A stretch of 64,000 nt of DNA, from the NCBI RefSeq assembly GCF_023700005.1, contig NZ_JAMLJK010000004.1:62001-126000 (forward strand). Reading direction: 5' to 3'. The notes under the pieces were generated by a model. That model was not told where the DNA came from. It ran no database searches and saw only the letters and a program-made list of their open reading frames with translations. Every line of letters starts with the position of its first letter. The first letter of the stretch is position 1. Positions 26,689 through 35,263 of this stretch are shown here, one piece after another. The stretch comes from Larsenimonas rhizosphaerae (GTDB lineage: Bacteria > Pseudomonadota > Gammaproteobacteria > Pseudomonadales > Halomonadaceae). A program made the position numbers and the translations under genes.

Positions 26689-28068
26689 TTAGTTGACGGC
26701 GGTTCGTCTGGAGCCGTGCCTGAGAAGAGCAACCAGCATATCGAGAACCAGCATGATGGCCAGACTGATGCCCAGTACCGGCAGAGCCAGTCCAAGTGCG
26801 ATTGCACCGGCTGTGATGGTCAGACGGGCCGTCCATGACTGGTCGCGCATCAGACCGACAAGGCTTCCGTGCACCTGTGCCGCGGTAGCGCGTCGAAGCC
26901 ACCACATCCGGTATCCCAGTATGATCATGGTACATAATCCAGCGCCGGTAGCTGCCAGAATCAGCTGGTTGGGCAGGCCGAACAAAATGCCCATGTGCGC
27001 ATCAATTCCCCAGCGAGTCAGCTTGGCGGCCAGAGGGTAGTCGGCAAAGGTGGCATGGTCCACTTCCCGCCCGGTCAGCGGGTCGAACGTGGCTTCATCC
27101 ACATGAGTCGGCCAGCGTCGGTCGATCTCGCGTACTTTCCATGCCTGGCCGGCCGGTTTTGCCTGAATTTCGATCACGGGGCTTTCAAGCCCGGTCTGAC
27201 GCGCCCGTGCCAGCATCAAGTCAAACGTGGCTGCCGTGCCTGCCATCGATGGCATGCTGCCGCCTGTAGCCCTGTGCTCGGCATGTGCGTCCGGCTCCCT
27301 TGCCATGGTGGTGTGGGTCATGGTCGTCGAAGCCGAGGGCGTACTCCAGCCGAAGGCGTGGCGAAATTCGGCAATGTTGGCCCCTGCCCAGGTCGACCAG
27401 GTCAGCCCGGTGGCGGAAAAGAACAGCAGCCCCAGCAGCAGGCATCCGCCCAGCACCTGGTGCCATCGACGATAGCGGCTGCGCAGGGAGGAGGCTCCGG
27501 ATGATGTGCGCCGAGGGGCCGTGATCCAGAGTATCAGCCCACCCAGTGCGGCTACCCATAGCCATGAGGCGGCAAGTTCGCTGTAAGCGCGGCCGGTGTC
27601 TCCCAGCAGCAGGCTGCGATGCAGTTGGTCAAGCCAGGTTCGCAGCGGGAGGATGCCACTGGTGCCATAGACCTCAAGGTCGCCCCTGACTTCCAGCGTG
27701 TCGGGGGCAATGAAAATAGCGCGACTGGTGGACGCGGGGGCATCCTGTGGCGTGAACATGACGCGCGTCGTGCGGCCAGGGGCCGTGGCAGGGCGTACTG
27801 CCGATGGCAGGGCCTTCGTGCCAAGGGCCTGCTGAGCGGCGAGGATCTGATCGGCCAGTGGGCGGGCTGTGCCCTGAGTGGGGGCCGTCAGAGCATGGTG
27901 ATATACAAGGTTTTCAAGCTGTGGTGTCAGCACATAGGCAGTGCCGGTGAAGGCCGCTACCAGCATGAACGGCGCAATGAACAGGCCAATATAAAGGTGC
28001 AGGCGCAGCAGCAGGGGGCGTAGCGTCGCGCGTACGCCGGCCGCGTTTGAAGAACGGGCAATCGACAT
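26689..28068 (-). CDS. PepSY-associated transmembrane protein
   Basis: 459-aa inner-membrane protein of the PepSY_TM family. Helices appear at about 18-42 (LRLHLYIGLFIAPFMLVAAFTGTAYVL), 165-185, 215-235, 365-390 and near the C-terminus. The conserved RLHLYIG...GxxY start and several membrane-facing His are the family marks. Members include ferric-siderophore reductases of the FoxB/PiuB kind and copper-linked proteins. The periplasmic loop at about 265-295 is rich in His and Met (MTHTTM, DAHAEH, GSMPSM), which points to metal binding, perhaps copper. Start ATG 28068; the longer frame runs back through the DUF2946 gene and is rejected. It lies 47 nt behind that gene, probably in one transcript. 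Confidence 0.8.
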   Translation of the reverse strand: MSIARSSNAAGVRATLRPLLLRLHLYIGLFIAPFMLVAAFTGTAYVLTPQLENLVYHHALTAPTQGTARPLADQILAAQQALGTKALPSAVRPATAPGRTTRVMFTPQDAPASTSRAIFIAPDTLEVRGDLEVYGTSGILPLRTWLDQLHRSLLLGDTGRAYSELAASWLWVAALGGLILWITAPRRTSSGASSLRSRYRRWHQVLGGCLLLGLLFFSATGLTWSTWAGANIAEFRHAFGWSTPSASTTMTHTTMAREPDAHAEHRATGGSMPSMAGTAATFDLMLARARQTGLESPVIEIQAKPAGQAWKVREIDRRWPTHVDEATFDPLTGREVDHATFADYPLAAKLTRWGIDAHMGILFGLPNQLILAATGAGLCTMIILGYRMWWLRRATAAQVHGSLVGLMRDQSWTARLTITAGAIALGLALPVLGISLAIMLVLDMLVALLRHGSRRTAVN

Positions 28069-28115
28069 GGGGCAGTCTCTTCGACATGGACATGGAATAC
28101 GGCACAGGCCGCGAG

Positions 28116-28511
28116 TCAGGTGATGCGTGTCGAAAGGAAAGAAGGTGGCGCTCTGGGCGCGAAGGTCGCATGCAGGAACGGTGGGGCCCGAGGGGCCTGG
28201 CAGGCGGTCATCAACGGCGTTGATATCTGACGCGACCCGACCGGAAGCTGCAGGGCGGGAAGGCTCAAGGCCGGCACATGGGCAAACAGCAGACAATAAC
28301 CACAGGCTGCCAGATGTGCGTGCGTCTCGCCGTCCTGACTCATGTCATGGCCTGCGGCCATGGAGTGCTCGGCTGTCTGAGCGTGATCTGCTGCTCGCTG
28401 GCTCTGGCTGATCAACGGCCCCATGAACACCAGCAGCATGGCAAAAAGGCCAAGCCAGGCAGGTAATGTTCGAGGAGCATGTCGGGAAGATATCATCAGG
28501 TCAGCAGCCAT
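28116..28511 (-). CDS. DUF2946 family protein
   Basis: 131 aa. An N-terminal hydrophobic segment (about 16-36, WLGLFAMLLVFMGPLIS) is followed by a His/Met-rich stretch (EHSMAAGHDMSQ, ETHAHL), then the family core with two close Cys in AACGYCLLFAHVP. The C-terminus is Pro-rich. DUF2946 genes are often found beside PepSY and TonB-receptor genes for metal uptake; the exact role is unknown. Start uncertain: ATG 28511 or 28496; neither has a good ribosome site. The protein and the downstream PepSY protein share the metal-ligand-rich character. Confidence 0.7.
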   Translation of the reverse strand: MAADLMISSRHAPRTLPAWLGLFAMLLVFMGPLISQSQRAADHAQTAEHSMAAGHDMSQDGETHAHLAACGYCLLFAHVPALSLPALQLPVGSRQISTPLMTACQAPRAPPFLHATFAPRAPPSFLSTRIT

Positions 28512-28588
28512 GTGGACAGGCGATCCATATCATACTCGTTTGCCCCCGATTCAGACAGTGGCGACCACTGACATCCGACTGCTCATGA

Positions 28589-28615
28589 TCAAGGTCAGGT
28601 GGTGCCGGTCGATAG
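28589..28615 (+). promoter_or_regulatory. Candidate sigma-28 (FliA) promoter of the chemoreceptor
   Basis: TCAAGGTC at 28589-28596 and GTCGATAG at 28608-28615 are exactly 11 nt apart, as in the flagellar sigma-28 consensus TAAAGTTT-N11-GCCGATAA (5 of 8 and 6 of 8 matches). It lies 29 nt before the receptor start, a normal distance. Confidence 0.45.
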
Positions 28616-28644
28616 CACGGTATACCCATTCGTGAGGATGCATC

Positions 28645-30306
28645 ATGCTGTCGAACATCAAGATTGGTACGCGTCTGGCCGCTGCGTTTGCCATCGTTTC
28701 CCTGCTGTTGCTGCTGTCTTCTGCGGTCGGGTTATACGGCCTGCTATCCATGAAGGAGACCGCTCATACTGCAATCGAACGTGACGCGGCCCTGTCAATG
28801 AATGCACTGAATATCCAGCGGCTGGCGCTGCAGGAACGTCGTTTCGAGAAGGATGCCTTCATCAATCTTGATAACCCTGACAAGCTTCTATCCTACCGTA
28901 CCAGGTGGGACGGTGCGCGTACCGAGCTGATGCAGACATTGCGCACTGGAGAGGCGCTGGCGGTAGCGCCTGAAAACCGGGAGCTCTATGCCCGTGCTCA
29001 GCAGGCACTGGAGCGGTACGCGTCTGACTTTATCGGAGTCCATGAGCGGATCCAGGCAGGGGAGCTGACAACGACCGCCGATGCCAATACGGCTTTTTCT
29101 GCCTACAAGCAGAATATCTATGAACTGGAAGAGCTGGCCGGTCAAATCAATGACGTGGCGGCTAGCCGGCTCGCGGCAGCACCGCCTTATATTGACCAGC
29201 AGTCCAACAAGGCCCTGATTGCCCTGATCGCCTTTTCCGGCATGGCGCTGCTGCTGGCAGCGGCACTGTCCTGGGTAATTACACGCGGGATTACCCGGCC
29301 CCTTAACCAGGCCCTGTCGGCCGTCAATCAGATGGCTGATGGCGATTTGCGTCATGAGGTGCGTTCCGAACGCAGGGATGAAATCGGCACCCTGCTTCGT
29401 GGCGTTGCCGAGATGCGTACTTCGCTGGCCTCTCTGGTCACCTCTCTGCGTCATTCAAGCAATGCCGTGTTTGACGGGGCCAATCATATCTCTTCCGGAG
29501 CGCGTGAACTGTCGTCCCGGACCGAAGAGCAGGCCGCGTCGCTTGAAGAGACGGCTGCGAGCATGGAAGAGATCACCGCGACTGTAAAACACAGCACCGA
29601 CGCGACGCGCGAAGCCGATCAGCAGGCCAATAGTGCCGCGGAGCAGGCTTCTAGAGGCGGCGCTGATGTTCAGCGGAATGTGATCCTGATGCGTGAGATT
29701 GCGGCCAGTTCGAGCAAGATGCACGAGATCATCAAGGTGATCGATGACATTGCCTTTCAAACCAATCTGCTGGCACTGAACGCCTCGGTTGAATCGGCGC
29801 GCGCCGGCGACAAGGGGCGCGGGTTTGCCGTGGTAGCCAATGAAGTACGCTCGCTGGCAACCCGGAGTGCGGCATCGGCACACGACATCCGCATCATGCT
29901 GGATGAGACGCACAAAAAGATTCTCGAGTGTGCGACTCAGTCCGAGCACAGCGGCGAAACCATTGAAGGGGTGGTGGTATCGATTACGCGGGTTGCCGAA
30001 CTGATCAGCAGTGTCGCCATGGCTACCCGTGAGCAGATGCAGGGGATCGACCAGATCAATACCGCCGTATCACAGATCGATGGAGTGACTCAGCAGAACG
30101 CGGCACTGGTGCAGGAATCCAGCCTGTCCTCGGCTGAACTTGAACAGCAGGCCTCCGAACTCAAGGCCCTGGTGGCGCGATTCAAGCTACCGGACGAACA
30201 GTGGGCCGAACAGGCACATGCCGCCACTGAGTCACATGGCACTACCACGTCCAAAAGCCGATCAGGTCGGTCCTCCGGGCATCACATGCCGGAATATCAG
30301 ACCTGA
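28645..30306 (+). CDS. Methyl-accepting chemotaxis protein
   Basis: 553 aa. Helix 1 at about 10-32, a periplasmic all-helical sensor at about 33-190 (four-helix or HBM-like), helix 2 at about 190-213, HAMP at about 214-268 (ITRGITRPLNQAL), then the cytoplasmic signalling domain. The conserved hairpin tip is present (IIKVIDDIAFQTNLLALNAS, then VESARAGDKGRGFAVVANEVRSLA). It would form arrays with CheA and CheW at the cell pole. The ligand is unknown. The Ser-rich tail ends without a CheR-binding pentapeptide. AGGATG upstream of ATG 28645 is the ribosome site, and a possible flagellar promoter precedes it. Confidence 0.95.
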   Translation: MLSNIKIGTRLAAAFAIVSLLLLLSSAVGLYGLLSMKETAHTAIERDAALSMNALNIQRLALQERRFEKDAFINLDNPDKLLSYRTRWDGARTELMQTLRTGEALAVAPENRELYARAQQALERYASDFIGVHERIQAGELTTTADANTAFSAYKQNIYELEELAGQINDVAASRLAAAPPYIDQQSNKALIALIAFSGMALLLAAALSWVITRGITRPLNQALSAVNQMADGDLRHEVRSERRDEIGTLLRGVAEMRTSLASLVTSLRHSSNAVFDGANHISSGARELSSRTEEQAASLEETAASMEEITATVKHSTDATREADQQANSAAEQASRGGADVQRNVILMREIAASSSKMHEIIKVIDDIAFQTNLLALNASVESARAGDKGRGFAVVANEVRSLATRSAASAHDIRIMLDETHKKILECATQSEHSGETIEGVVVSITRVAELISSVAMATREQMQGIDQINTAVSQIDGVTQQNAALVQESSLSSAELEQQASELKALVARFKLPDEQWAEQAHAATESHGTTTSKSRSGRSSGHHMPEYQT

Positions 30307-30325
30307 TGGTATGAGGTGCCGATGA

Positions 30326-30359
30326 CCCTCGTCCTGTTAAAGCAGGGCGGGGGTTTTTT
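30326..30359 (+). terminator. Chemoreceptor terminator
   Basis: Stem CCCTCGTCCTG / CAGGGCGGGGG (11 bp, two wobble pairs), loop TTAAAG, then T6. It lies 20 nt after the receptor stop and contains the stop codon of the converging ankyrin gene. Confidence 0.9.
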
Positions 30360-30837
30360 GTGCGCCCATGACCTCTGCAAGCTGCCTGGCCGTGACACCC
30401 TTGCTATCGGTACGATTGACATCGGCCCCTTGGTCGATCAGCAGGCGCACCGCCTCGGGGTGGTCAAACATGGCAGCGTACATCAGTGGCGTCTTGCCAT
30501 CTTCTGTACTGCCATCGACTGCGGCACCACCGTTGAGCAATATCCTGATCATCTCGACATCTCCCTTGAACGCCGCGCCTGACAGCGGGTTCTGACCCTT
30601 GCTGTTATAAAGCTCCGGGTCAGCGCCGTGCTCCAGCAGCAGGCGGGCCGTCTCATGATGACCATGGTAACTGGCCAGCATCAATACGCTGTCACCGTTG
30701 TGATTACGCATGTCTACCGGCATGCCGTGGGCAAGCCAGGTAGTGAAGTTGGCACTGTCTCCCTCGCGGGCAGCATTGAAGATGCGTGCGGCAAGGTCGA
30801 GAGCGTCATCATCCAGCGGTGGGGGAGTATCTGTCAT
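30337..30837 (-). CDS. Ankyrin-repeat protein
   Basis: 166 aa made of about four ankyrin repeats: NGDSVLMLASYHGHHETARLLLEHGADPEL, KGQNPLSGAAFKGDVEMIRILLNGGAAVDG, DGKTPLMYAAMFDHPEAVRLLIDQGADVNR and KGVTARQLAEVMG (each quoted in part below 20 residues elsewhere: TPLMYAAMFDHPEAVRLL is the clearest). No signal peptide, so cytoplasmic; the repeats form a protein-binding surface with unknown partner. The start ATG 30837 overlaps the stop of a small upstream ORF (ATGA), suggesting translational coupling. Related small ankyrin proteins in Pseudomonas sit beside catalase, but no catalase is here. Confidence 0.88.
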   Translation of the reverse strand: MTDTPPPLDDDALDLAARIFNAAREGDSANFTTWLAHGMPVDMRNHNGDSVLMLASYHGHHETARLLLEHGADPELYNSKGQNPLSGAAFKGDVEMIRILLNGGAAVDGSTEDGKTPLMYAAMFDHPEAVRLLIDQGADVNRTDSKGVTARQLAEVMGAQKTPALL

Positions 30838-31004
30838 GCAGGGCCTCTTTCCTTATCGGTCATGAATGCAGCCAGTATGGCGCGGTGTGTGCAGCACGCC
30901 CAGTCGGCATTTTCTATCTCGCCAAGATAGCCGATGTATGACGCCGGCTCGACCTGCAGACCGATGCCGGCCTGAAAGTCCTCATTATTCTTTGCCTGAT
31001 ACAC
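30834..31004 (-). CDS. Hypothetical 56-aa protein coupled to the ankyrin gene
   Basis: A small minus-strand ORF ends in the ATGA shared with the ankyrin gene. Its codons are GC-ending through most of the length, like its neighbours. GTG 31004, with GGGG a few nt upstream, is the most likely start; the frame is open back to ATG 31070, but that part loses the coding bias. The product has two adjacent Cys (WACCTH), no membrane helix and no signal peptide. I do not recognise a family. The coupling suggests it is real and works with the ankyrin protein. Confidence 0.45.
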   Translation of the reverse strand: MYQAKNNEDFQAGIGLQVEPASYIGYLGEIENADWACCTHRAILAAFMTDKERGPA

Positions 31005-31071
31005 ATTGCCCCGATCTGGATACGTGCAGTGTCTCGTCTGTTTCAAAAATAAACGTCCTGTTAAATACAAA

Positions 31072-31095
31072 TGATAATTTTTTGTAGATGATAAT
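31072..31095 (+). promoter_or_regulatory. Probable Fur-binding region upstream of the siderophore receptor
   Basis: Two direct TGATAAT heptamers at 31072-31078 and 31089-31095 lie in an AT-rich stretch 90-110 nt before the TonB-receptor start. TGATAAT is the half-site of the Fur box (GATAATGATAATCATTATC). Neither copy has a good inverted partner, so it is a cluster of half-sites rather than a full box. Position and function of the downstream gene support iron control; binding is inferred. Confidence 0.5.
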
Positions 31096-31183
31096 AAGTG
31101 CTATTAATGGGCGGTGTTGGTCAACACATTCCCCGGGTGGTACGACCCGAGAAGAACACAAAAAAGACAAGGAACAGGGCTAA

Positions 31184-33286
31184 ATGACGTTACAGAAAAG
31201 ATGGTCGGTACTCCCTCTGGCCTGCCTTGCGTGGGCGCCTCTGGTGGCAGGTGCCGAACCGTCTGATACCGATTCGATGGTGGTGACCGCCACGCGCACC
31301 GGTACGGACAAGCAGGATGCACCCCAGACCATTCGCATCATCAGCCACGAGGAAATCCGCCAGCAGCAACAGATTACCTCGGACTCGTCGGAAATTCTCA
31401 GCAACCTTTTGCCTGGGTTCTCACCGGCCCGCCAGAAAATGAGCGGCAGTGGTGAAACGCTGCGCGGGCGCACACCGCTGGTCATGATCGATGGCATACC
31501 GCAGTCCAATCCGCTGCGCCCGACCGGCCGTGAACTGCATACCATCGATTTTTCGATGGTGGATCATATCGAGGTTATTCAGGGGGCCAATGCCACCAAC
31601 GGGCTCGGAGCCACCGGCGGGGTCATCAATATCATCACGCGTCGTCCGGCTTCGGGGTCATTTACCCAGCACCTCAATGTCCAGGTGACCACCCCCACGT
31701 CACGGCTTGATTCCGAAACCACCGGGTATAAAACCACCTATGGCGTCAGCGGCAACAAGGGCAAGCTCGATTATGTTTTCTCGATGAGCCATGAAGACCA
31801 GGGGCTGTTTCGTGATGGTGATGACCATCCGGTCGGGGTGGATAACACCCAGGGAGATTTGATGGCGTCCCGCAGCTATGACCTGTTCGGCAAGGCGTCC
31901 TACTGGTTCAACGATGACCAGCGTCTGCAGTTTAGCGCCAACCGCTACATCATCCGGGGCAATGATGATTACATCAGCGTCGATGGTGACCGGGATAACG
32001 GTGTGCCGACTACGTCACGCCGCGGCAATCCGCCGGGCGAGGCACCCTACAACAAGGTCTGGACGACCGGCATTACCTACGACGACTACGACCTGGCCGG
32101 CATGCATTTGAACATGCTGGCGTTTTATCAGGATTACGAATCGTTGTTCGGCGCCACGGATTCCGGCAGCTATCAGGATCCTGCCCTGGCCCCGATAGGG
32201 ACGTTGTATGACCAGTCCATGGCCAGTACCACGAAATACGGCACCAAGACGTCCCTGACCAGGGATGACATCTGGGACAGCCGCATCAAGCTGACCGTGG
32301 GATTCGATACCACTATTGACAAGACCGAGCAGTCTCTCTGGCGTACCGGGCGCACGTATGTGCCTGAAATTCAGTATCTTGATCTCTCCCCGTTCATGCA
32401 GGTGGATATCAAGCCGATCGACAGCCTGACCGTGTCGATGGGAGCCCGGTATGAGTACGCCAGACTTGATATCGATGGTTATCAGACCGTGGCGGCCAAC
32501 AATGGCGTCAACGTCGAGGGCGGCTCGCCCAGCTTTAACGAGACCCTGTACAACGTAGGCGCGGTATGGACTCCGATTACCGACTGGAGTCTGTTTGCCA
32601 ACTATTCGGAAGGGTTTGCCATTCCTGATGTGGGCCGGGCGTTGCGCGGGATCAGCCAGCCGGGTCAGTCCGTGGATGACTTCGACAACCTCCGGCCGAT
32701 TGTCACCGATAACGTCGAAACCGGCGTGCGCTACAACGATGGGCGCCTGGACGCCGAACTCAGCTACTACGTGTCATCCTCCGATTTCGGCAGCCGTGTG
32801 ACCCGCGTTAATGACGCCTTTGTCATGCAGCGCCAGAAAACCGAAATCGACGGCATTGAAGCATCGGTGGGGTATCAGTTCACGCCTGCCCATCACGGCA
32901 AGCTGGCCTATTCCCACATTCGTGGGCGTTATGACAGTGATGACAACGGGTCACTGGATGCCGACCTCGATGGCCTCAACGTGGCGCCGGATCGGCTGAT
33001 TGCCAGCTGGTCGGCCCGGTGGAACCCCGAATGGTCTTCCTTTATCCAGGCCTCGCATGCCTTCAATGAAGATTATGACGGTGACGACAAGGACTTCGAT
33101 GGTTATACCCTGGTAGATGCTGCCGTGGGCTATACCCTGCCGGTCGGGCGGATCAATGTCGGGATCTCGAACCTGTTCGACAAGCAGTACATCACGTATT
33201 ACTCGCAAAGCGCCGTCACTCAGGATGAACGTTATTTCGCCGGGCGAGGTCGTACCTTGACGCTTGGTTACAGCGCAGACTTCTAA
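31184..33286 (+). CDS. TonB-dependent ferric-siderophore receptor
   Basis: 700 aa, outer membrane. A signal peptide (about 1-24, ending VAGA before EPSDTD) is followed by a TonB box (DSMVVTATR). The plug domain is at about 45-160 (PLVMIDGIPQSN; VIQGANATNGLGATGGVINIITRRP), then a 22-strand barrel ending in the C-terminal aromatic strand (LGYSADF). It most resembles receptors for citrate/carboxylate-type siderophores. It lies upstream of the NIS biosynthesis operon on the same strand, so it is probably the receptor for that product. AAGGAA before the ATG and a Fur-like region upstream fit iron-regulated expression. A strong hairpin follows the stop. Confidence 0.92.
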   Translation: MTLQKRWSVLPLACLAWAPLVAGAEPSDTDSMVVTATRTGTDKQDAPQTIRIISHEEIRQQQQITSDSSEILSNLLPGFSPARQKMSGSGETLRGRTPLVMIDGIPQSNPLRPTGRELHTIDFSMVDHIEVIQGANATNGLGATGGVINIITRRPASGSFTQHLNVQVTTPTSRLDSETTGYKTTYGVSGNKGKLDYVFSMSHEDQGLFRDGDDHPVGVDNTQGDLMASRSYDLFGKASYWFNDDQRLQFSANRYIIRGNDDYISVDGDRDNGVPTTSRRGNPPGEAPYNKVWTTGITYDDYDLAGMHLNMLAFYQDYESLFGATDSGSYQDPALAPIGTLYDQSMASTTKYGTKTSLTRDDIWDSRIKLTVGFDTTIDKTEQSLWRTGRTYVPEIQYLDLSPFMQVDIKPIDSLTVSMGARYEYARLDIDGYQTVAANNGVNVEGGSPSFNETLYNVGAVWTPITDWSLFANYSEGFAIPDVGRALRGISQPGQSVDDFDNLRPIVTDNVETGVRYNDGRLDAELSYYVSSSDFGSRVTRVNDAFVMQRQKTEIDGIEASVGYQFTPAHHGKLAYSHIRGRYDSDDNGSLDADLDGLNVAPDRLIASWSARWNPEWSSFIQASHAFNEDYDGDDKDFDGYTLVDAAVGYTLPVGRINVGISNLFDKQYITYYSQSAVTQDERYFAGRGRTLTLGYSADF

Positions 33287-33293
33287 CGGGGCA

Positions 33294-33329
33294 GTGCCAT
33301 GGTGTCTTCCTGCATGGACGCCATGGCAC
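33294..33329 (+). other. Strong hairpin between receptor and biosynthesis genes
   Basis: GTGCCATGGTGTC (33294-33306) pairs with GACGCCATGGCAC (33317-33329) around a 10-nt loop: 13 bp with one wobble. It begins 8 nt after the receptor stop and has no T-run. A smaller hairpin, CCCGC-TGT-GCGGG, follows at 33394-33406. They could lower read-through or protect the receptor mRNA 3' end, giving different levels of receptor and enzymes. The rest of the 210-nt gap shows no ORF; a separate promoter for the operon may lie there, but I could not define it. Confidence 0.6.
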
Positions 33330-33496
33330 GCCGCACAGTGCATGAGCCGAGGCCACTGCCATGACTCAAGTGTCCTGTTTAATAACCCATTGCCCCGCTG
33401 TGCGGGCGCAACGCATTACAACAACACATCACAATAATTACCCTGTGACTGGCCGTAGACGGAATACAACTGGAAGCTTTACCCGGCGGAGAGTGT

Positions 33497-35263
33497 ATGA
33501 ACGAACGGCAGCTGTTTTATCCCGCGCGCGCCATCAGCGAGCGCGAATCCACCCATGCGCTTCTTAACTGTATCATCAGGGAGTATGCGATACCCGGCGG
33601 CTATCTGGCTCATCACTGGCCCGAGTGTCGTCATGGCCTGATGGTGGCCCCGGCGGAAGGTGTCTATCCGCTGGCCATCCACTGGCCTGACGGGCTGGCC
33701 CTGTTTATTACGGTCGACAGGTGCTCTGCGCTTGGCGCGCACCGCTATCTGTCCCCGCTGTACATGAAGCGGCCTGACGAGAATGACTGGTGTGTTTTCT
33801 CGATGGGGCAGCATGTCACGACGCTACTGGCCACGCTGACCGGTCTGGAAGGCGTACGTAACGATGAGCTTGCTACCCAGATAAGCGACAGTCTGGAGAC
33901 GATGACCGAGATCGTTCAGGCGCGTCATCAGGCTGGCTCACCGCTGCTTGATTATGTGGCAAGTGAACAGGGCCTGTGGTTCGGCCATCCATCTCATCCG
34001 GCCCCCAAGGCGCGGCACTGGCCGAACGACACTGATCGTGACGCCGTGACGCCGGAGCATCAGGCGCAATGTGCGCTGTACCAGTTCGCGGTCCCGAAAC
34101 GTGGTCTGGAAGTGGTCGTCAACGGCCTAGATGAGGCCTTGATCATCGATAGCGTCGGTCGGCAGCATCAGGCCCGGGCCGGGGAGGTGGTGATCAGCAT
34201 GCATCCTGTCCAGGCGTCACTGTTCAAGCAGGCACCGGCCGTGCAGGCGCTGCTGGCATCCGGCACGCTTCGTGACCTGGGCGCCAGTGGTCGACGGGCC
34301 AGCCCAACGGCCTCGCTTCGCACCTGGTATGTGGATCAGCAGCCGTTTTTCATCAAGGGCTCACTCAATCTGCGCGTCACCAACTGTGTGCGCAAGAACG
34401 CCTGGTATGAGCTTGAAGGCACCCTGGTGATTGATCGCGTGCTTCAGACCCTGGTCGCTGAAAATGACCCTGCCCTGGCGCGGCTTCGCCTTGCCCGGGA
34501 ACCCGCGGTGCTCTGGTGGGCGCCGCCTGAGGTCGAGGAGGGGCAGCGGCGCTGGTTCATGGAGCAGACCGGCATCATTTTTCGTGAAAACTTCTGCCTC
34601 AGGGAGGGGCGGCACCGGTGCGTGCTGACCGCCACGCTGGTTGCGCGCAACGTGGACGGAAACGCGCTGATCGATGACTTTCTCCCCCGACACCGGCAGG
34701 GAGGTGCCGGTCAGTACGCCCTGAACTGGTTCTCGGCATATCTGGAAACCCTGCTCGCGCCGGTGCTGGTGCTTTTTTTCCGCTACGGCGTGGTGCTTGA
34801 ACCCCATTTGCAGAATTGTGTGCTGATACATGACCAGGGCCAGCCGCGGGACATGCTGTTGCGCGATTTCGAAGGCATCAAGCTGGTCGATGGGCAGGGC
34901 ACACGGTGGATGGATGCTGAAATCCCGGGACATGTGCGTGATGCGATGACCTACAGCCGTGCTCAGGGATGGCGTCGGGTCGTTTACTGCCTGTTGATCA
35001 ACCATCTGTCGGAGGCCGTGCTGGCGCTGAGCTGGAACCGTCCGGCGCTGGCGCCAGCATTATGGGCGCAGGTCAGGGAGCACCTTGTCGAAGTGCGAAG
35101 CACGCTGGGCGAGACGGAAGCACCGGAGCTGGATGCGCTGCTCGACGGGGCGTCACTGCCGTGTAAAACCAATCTCAAGGTGCGTTTGATGGCCGGCGCC
35201 GACCGTGAAGCGGGCTATGTGGACCTGCCCAGCCCGTGGGCGATGGAGGTGGCCTGTGCGTGA
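33497..35263 (+). CDS. sbnC: NIS siderophore synthetase, SbnC-like (IucA/IucC family)
   Basis: 588 aa, cytosolic. NIS synthetases use ATP to adenylate a carboxylate and join it to an amine or alcohol. Family marks: GHPSHPAPKAR (ATP loop), DLGASG with SPTASLRT, KGSLNLRVTNCVRKN, EPHLQNCVLIHD and LLRDFEGIKL. The pattern fits SbnC, which in staphyloferrin B synthesis attaches 2-oxoglutarate last; the usual PVHPWQ box is reduced to MHPVQ, as in SbnC-type members. GGAGAG precedes ATG 33497. It is the first gene of the operon and overlaps the decarboxylase gene by 8 nt. Confidence 0.87.
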   Translation: MNERQLFYPARAISERESTHALLNCIIREYAIPGGYLAHHWPECRHGLMVAPAEGVYPLAIHWPDGLALFITVDRCSALGAHRYLSPLYMKRPDENDWCVFSMGQHVTTLLATLTGLEGVRNDELATQISDSLETMTEIVQARHQAGSPLLDYVASEQGLWFGHPSHPAPKARHWPNDTDRDAVTPEHQAQCALYQFAVPKRGLEVVVNGLDEALIIDSVGRQHQARAGEVVISMHPVQASLFKQAPAVQALLASGTLRDLGASGRRASPTASLRTWYVDQQPFFIKGSLNLRVTNCVRKNAWYELEGTLVIDRVLQTLVAENDPALARLRLAREPAVLWWAPPEVEEGQRRWFMEQTGIIFRENFCLREGRHRCVLTATLVARNVDGNALIDDFLPRHRQGGAGQYALNWFSAYLETLLAPVLVLFFRYGVVLEPHLQNCVLIHDQGQPRDMLLRDFEGIKLVDGQGTRWMDAEIPGHVRDAMTYSRAQGWRRVVYCLLINHLSEAVLALSWNRPALAPALWAQVREHLVEVRSTLGETEAPELDALLDGASLPCKTNLKVRLMAGADREAGYVDLPSPWAMEVACA

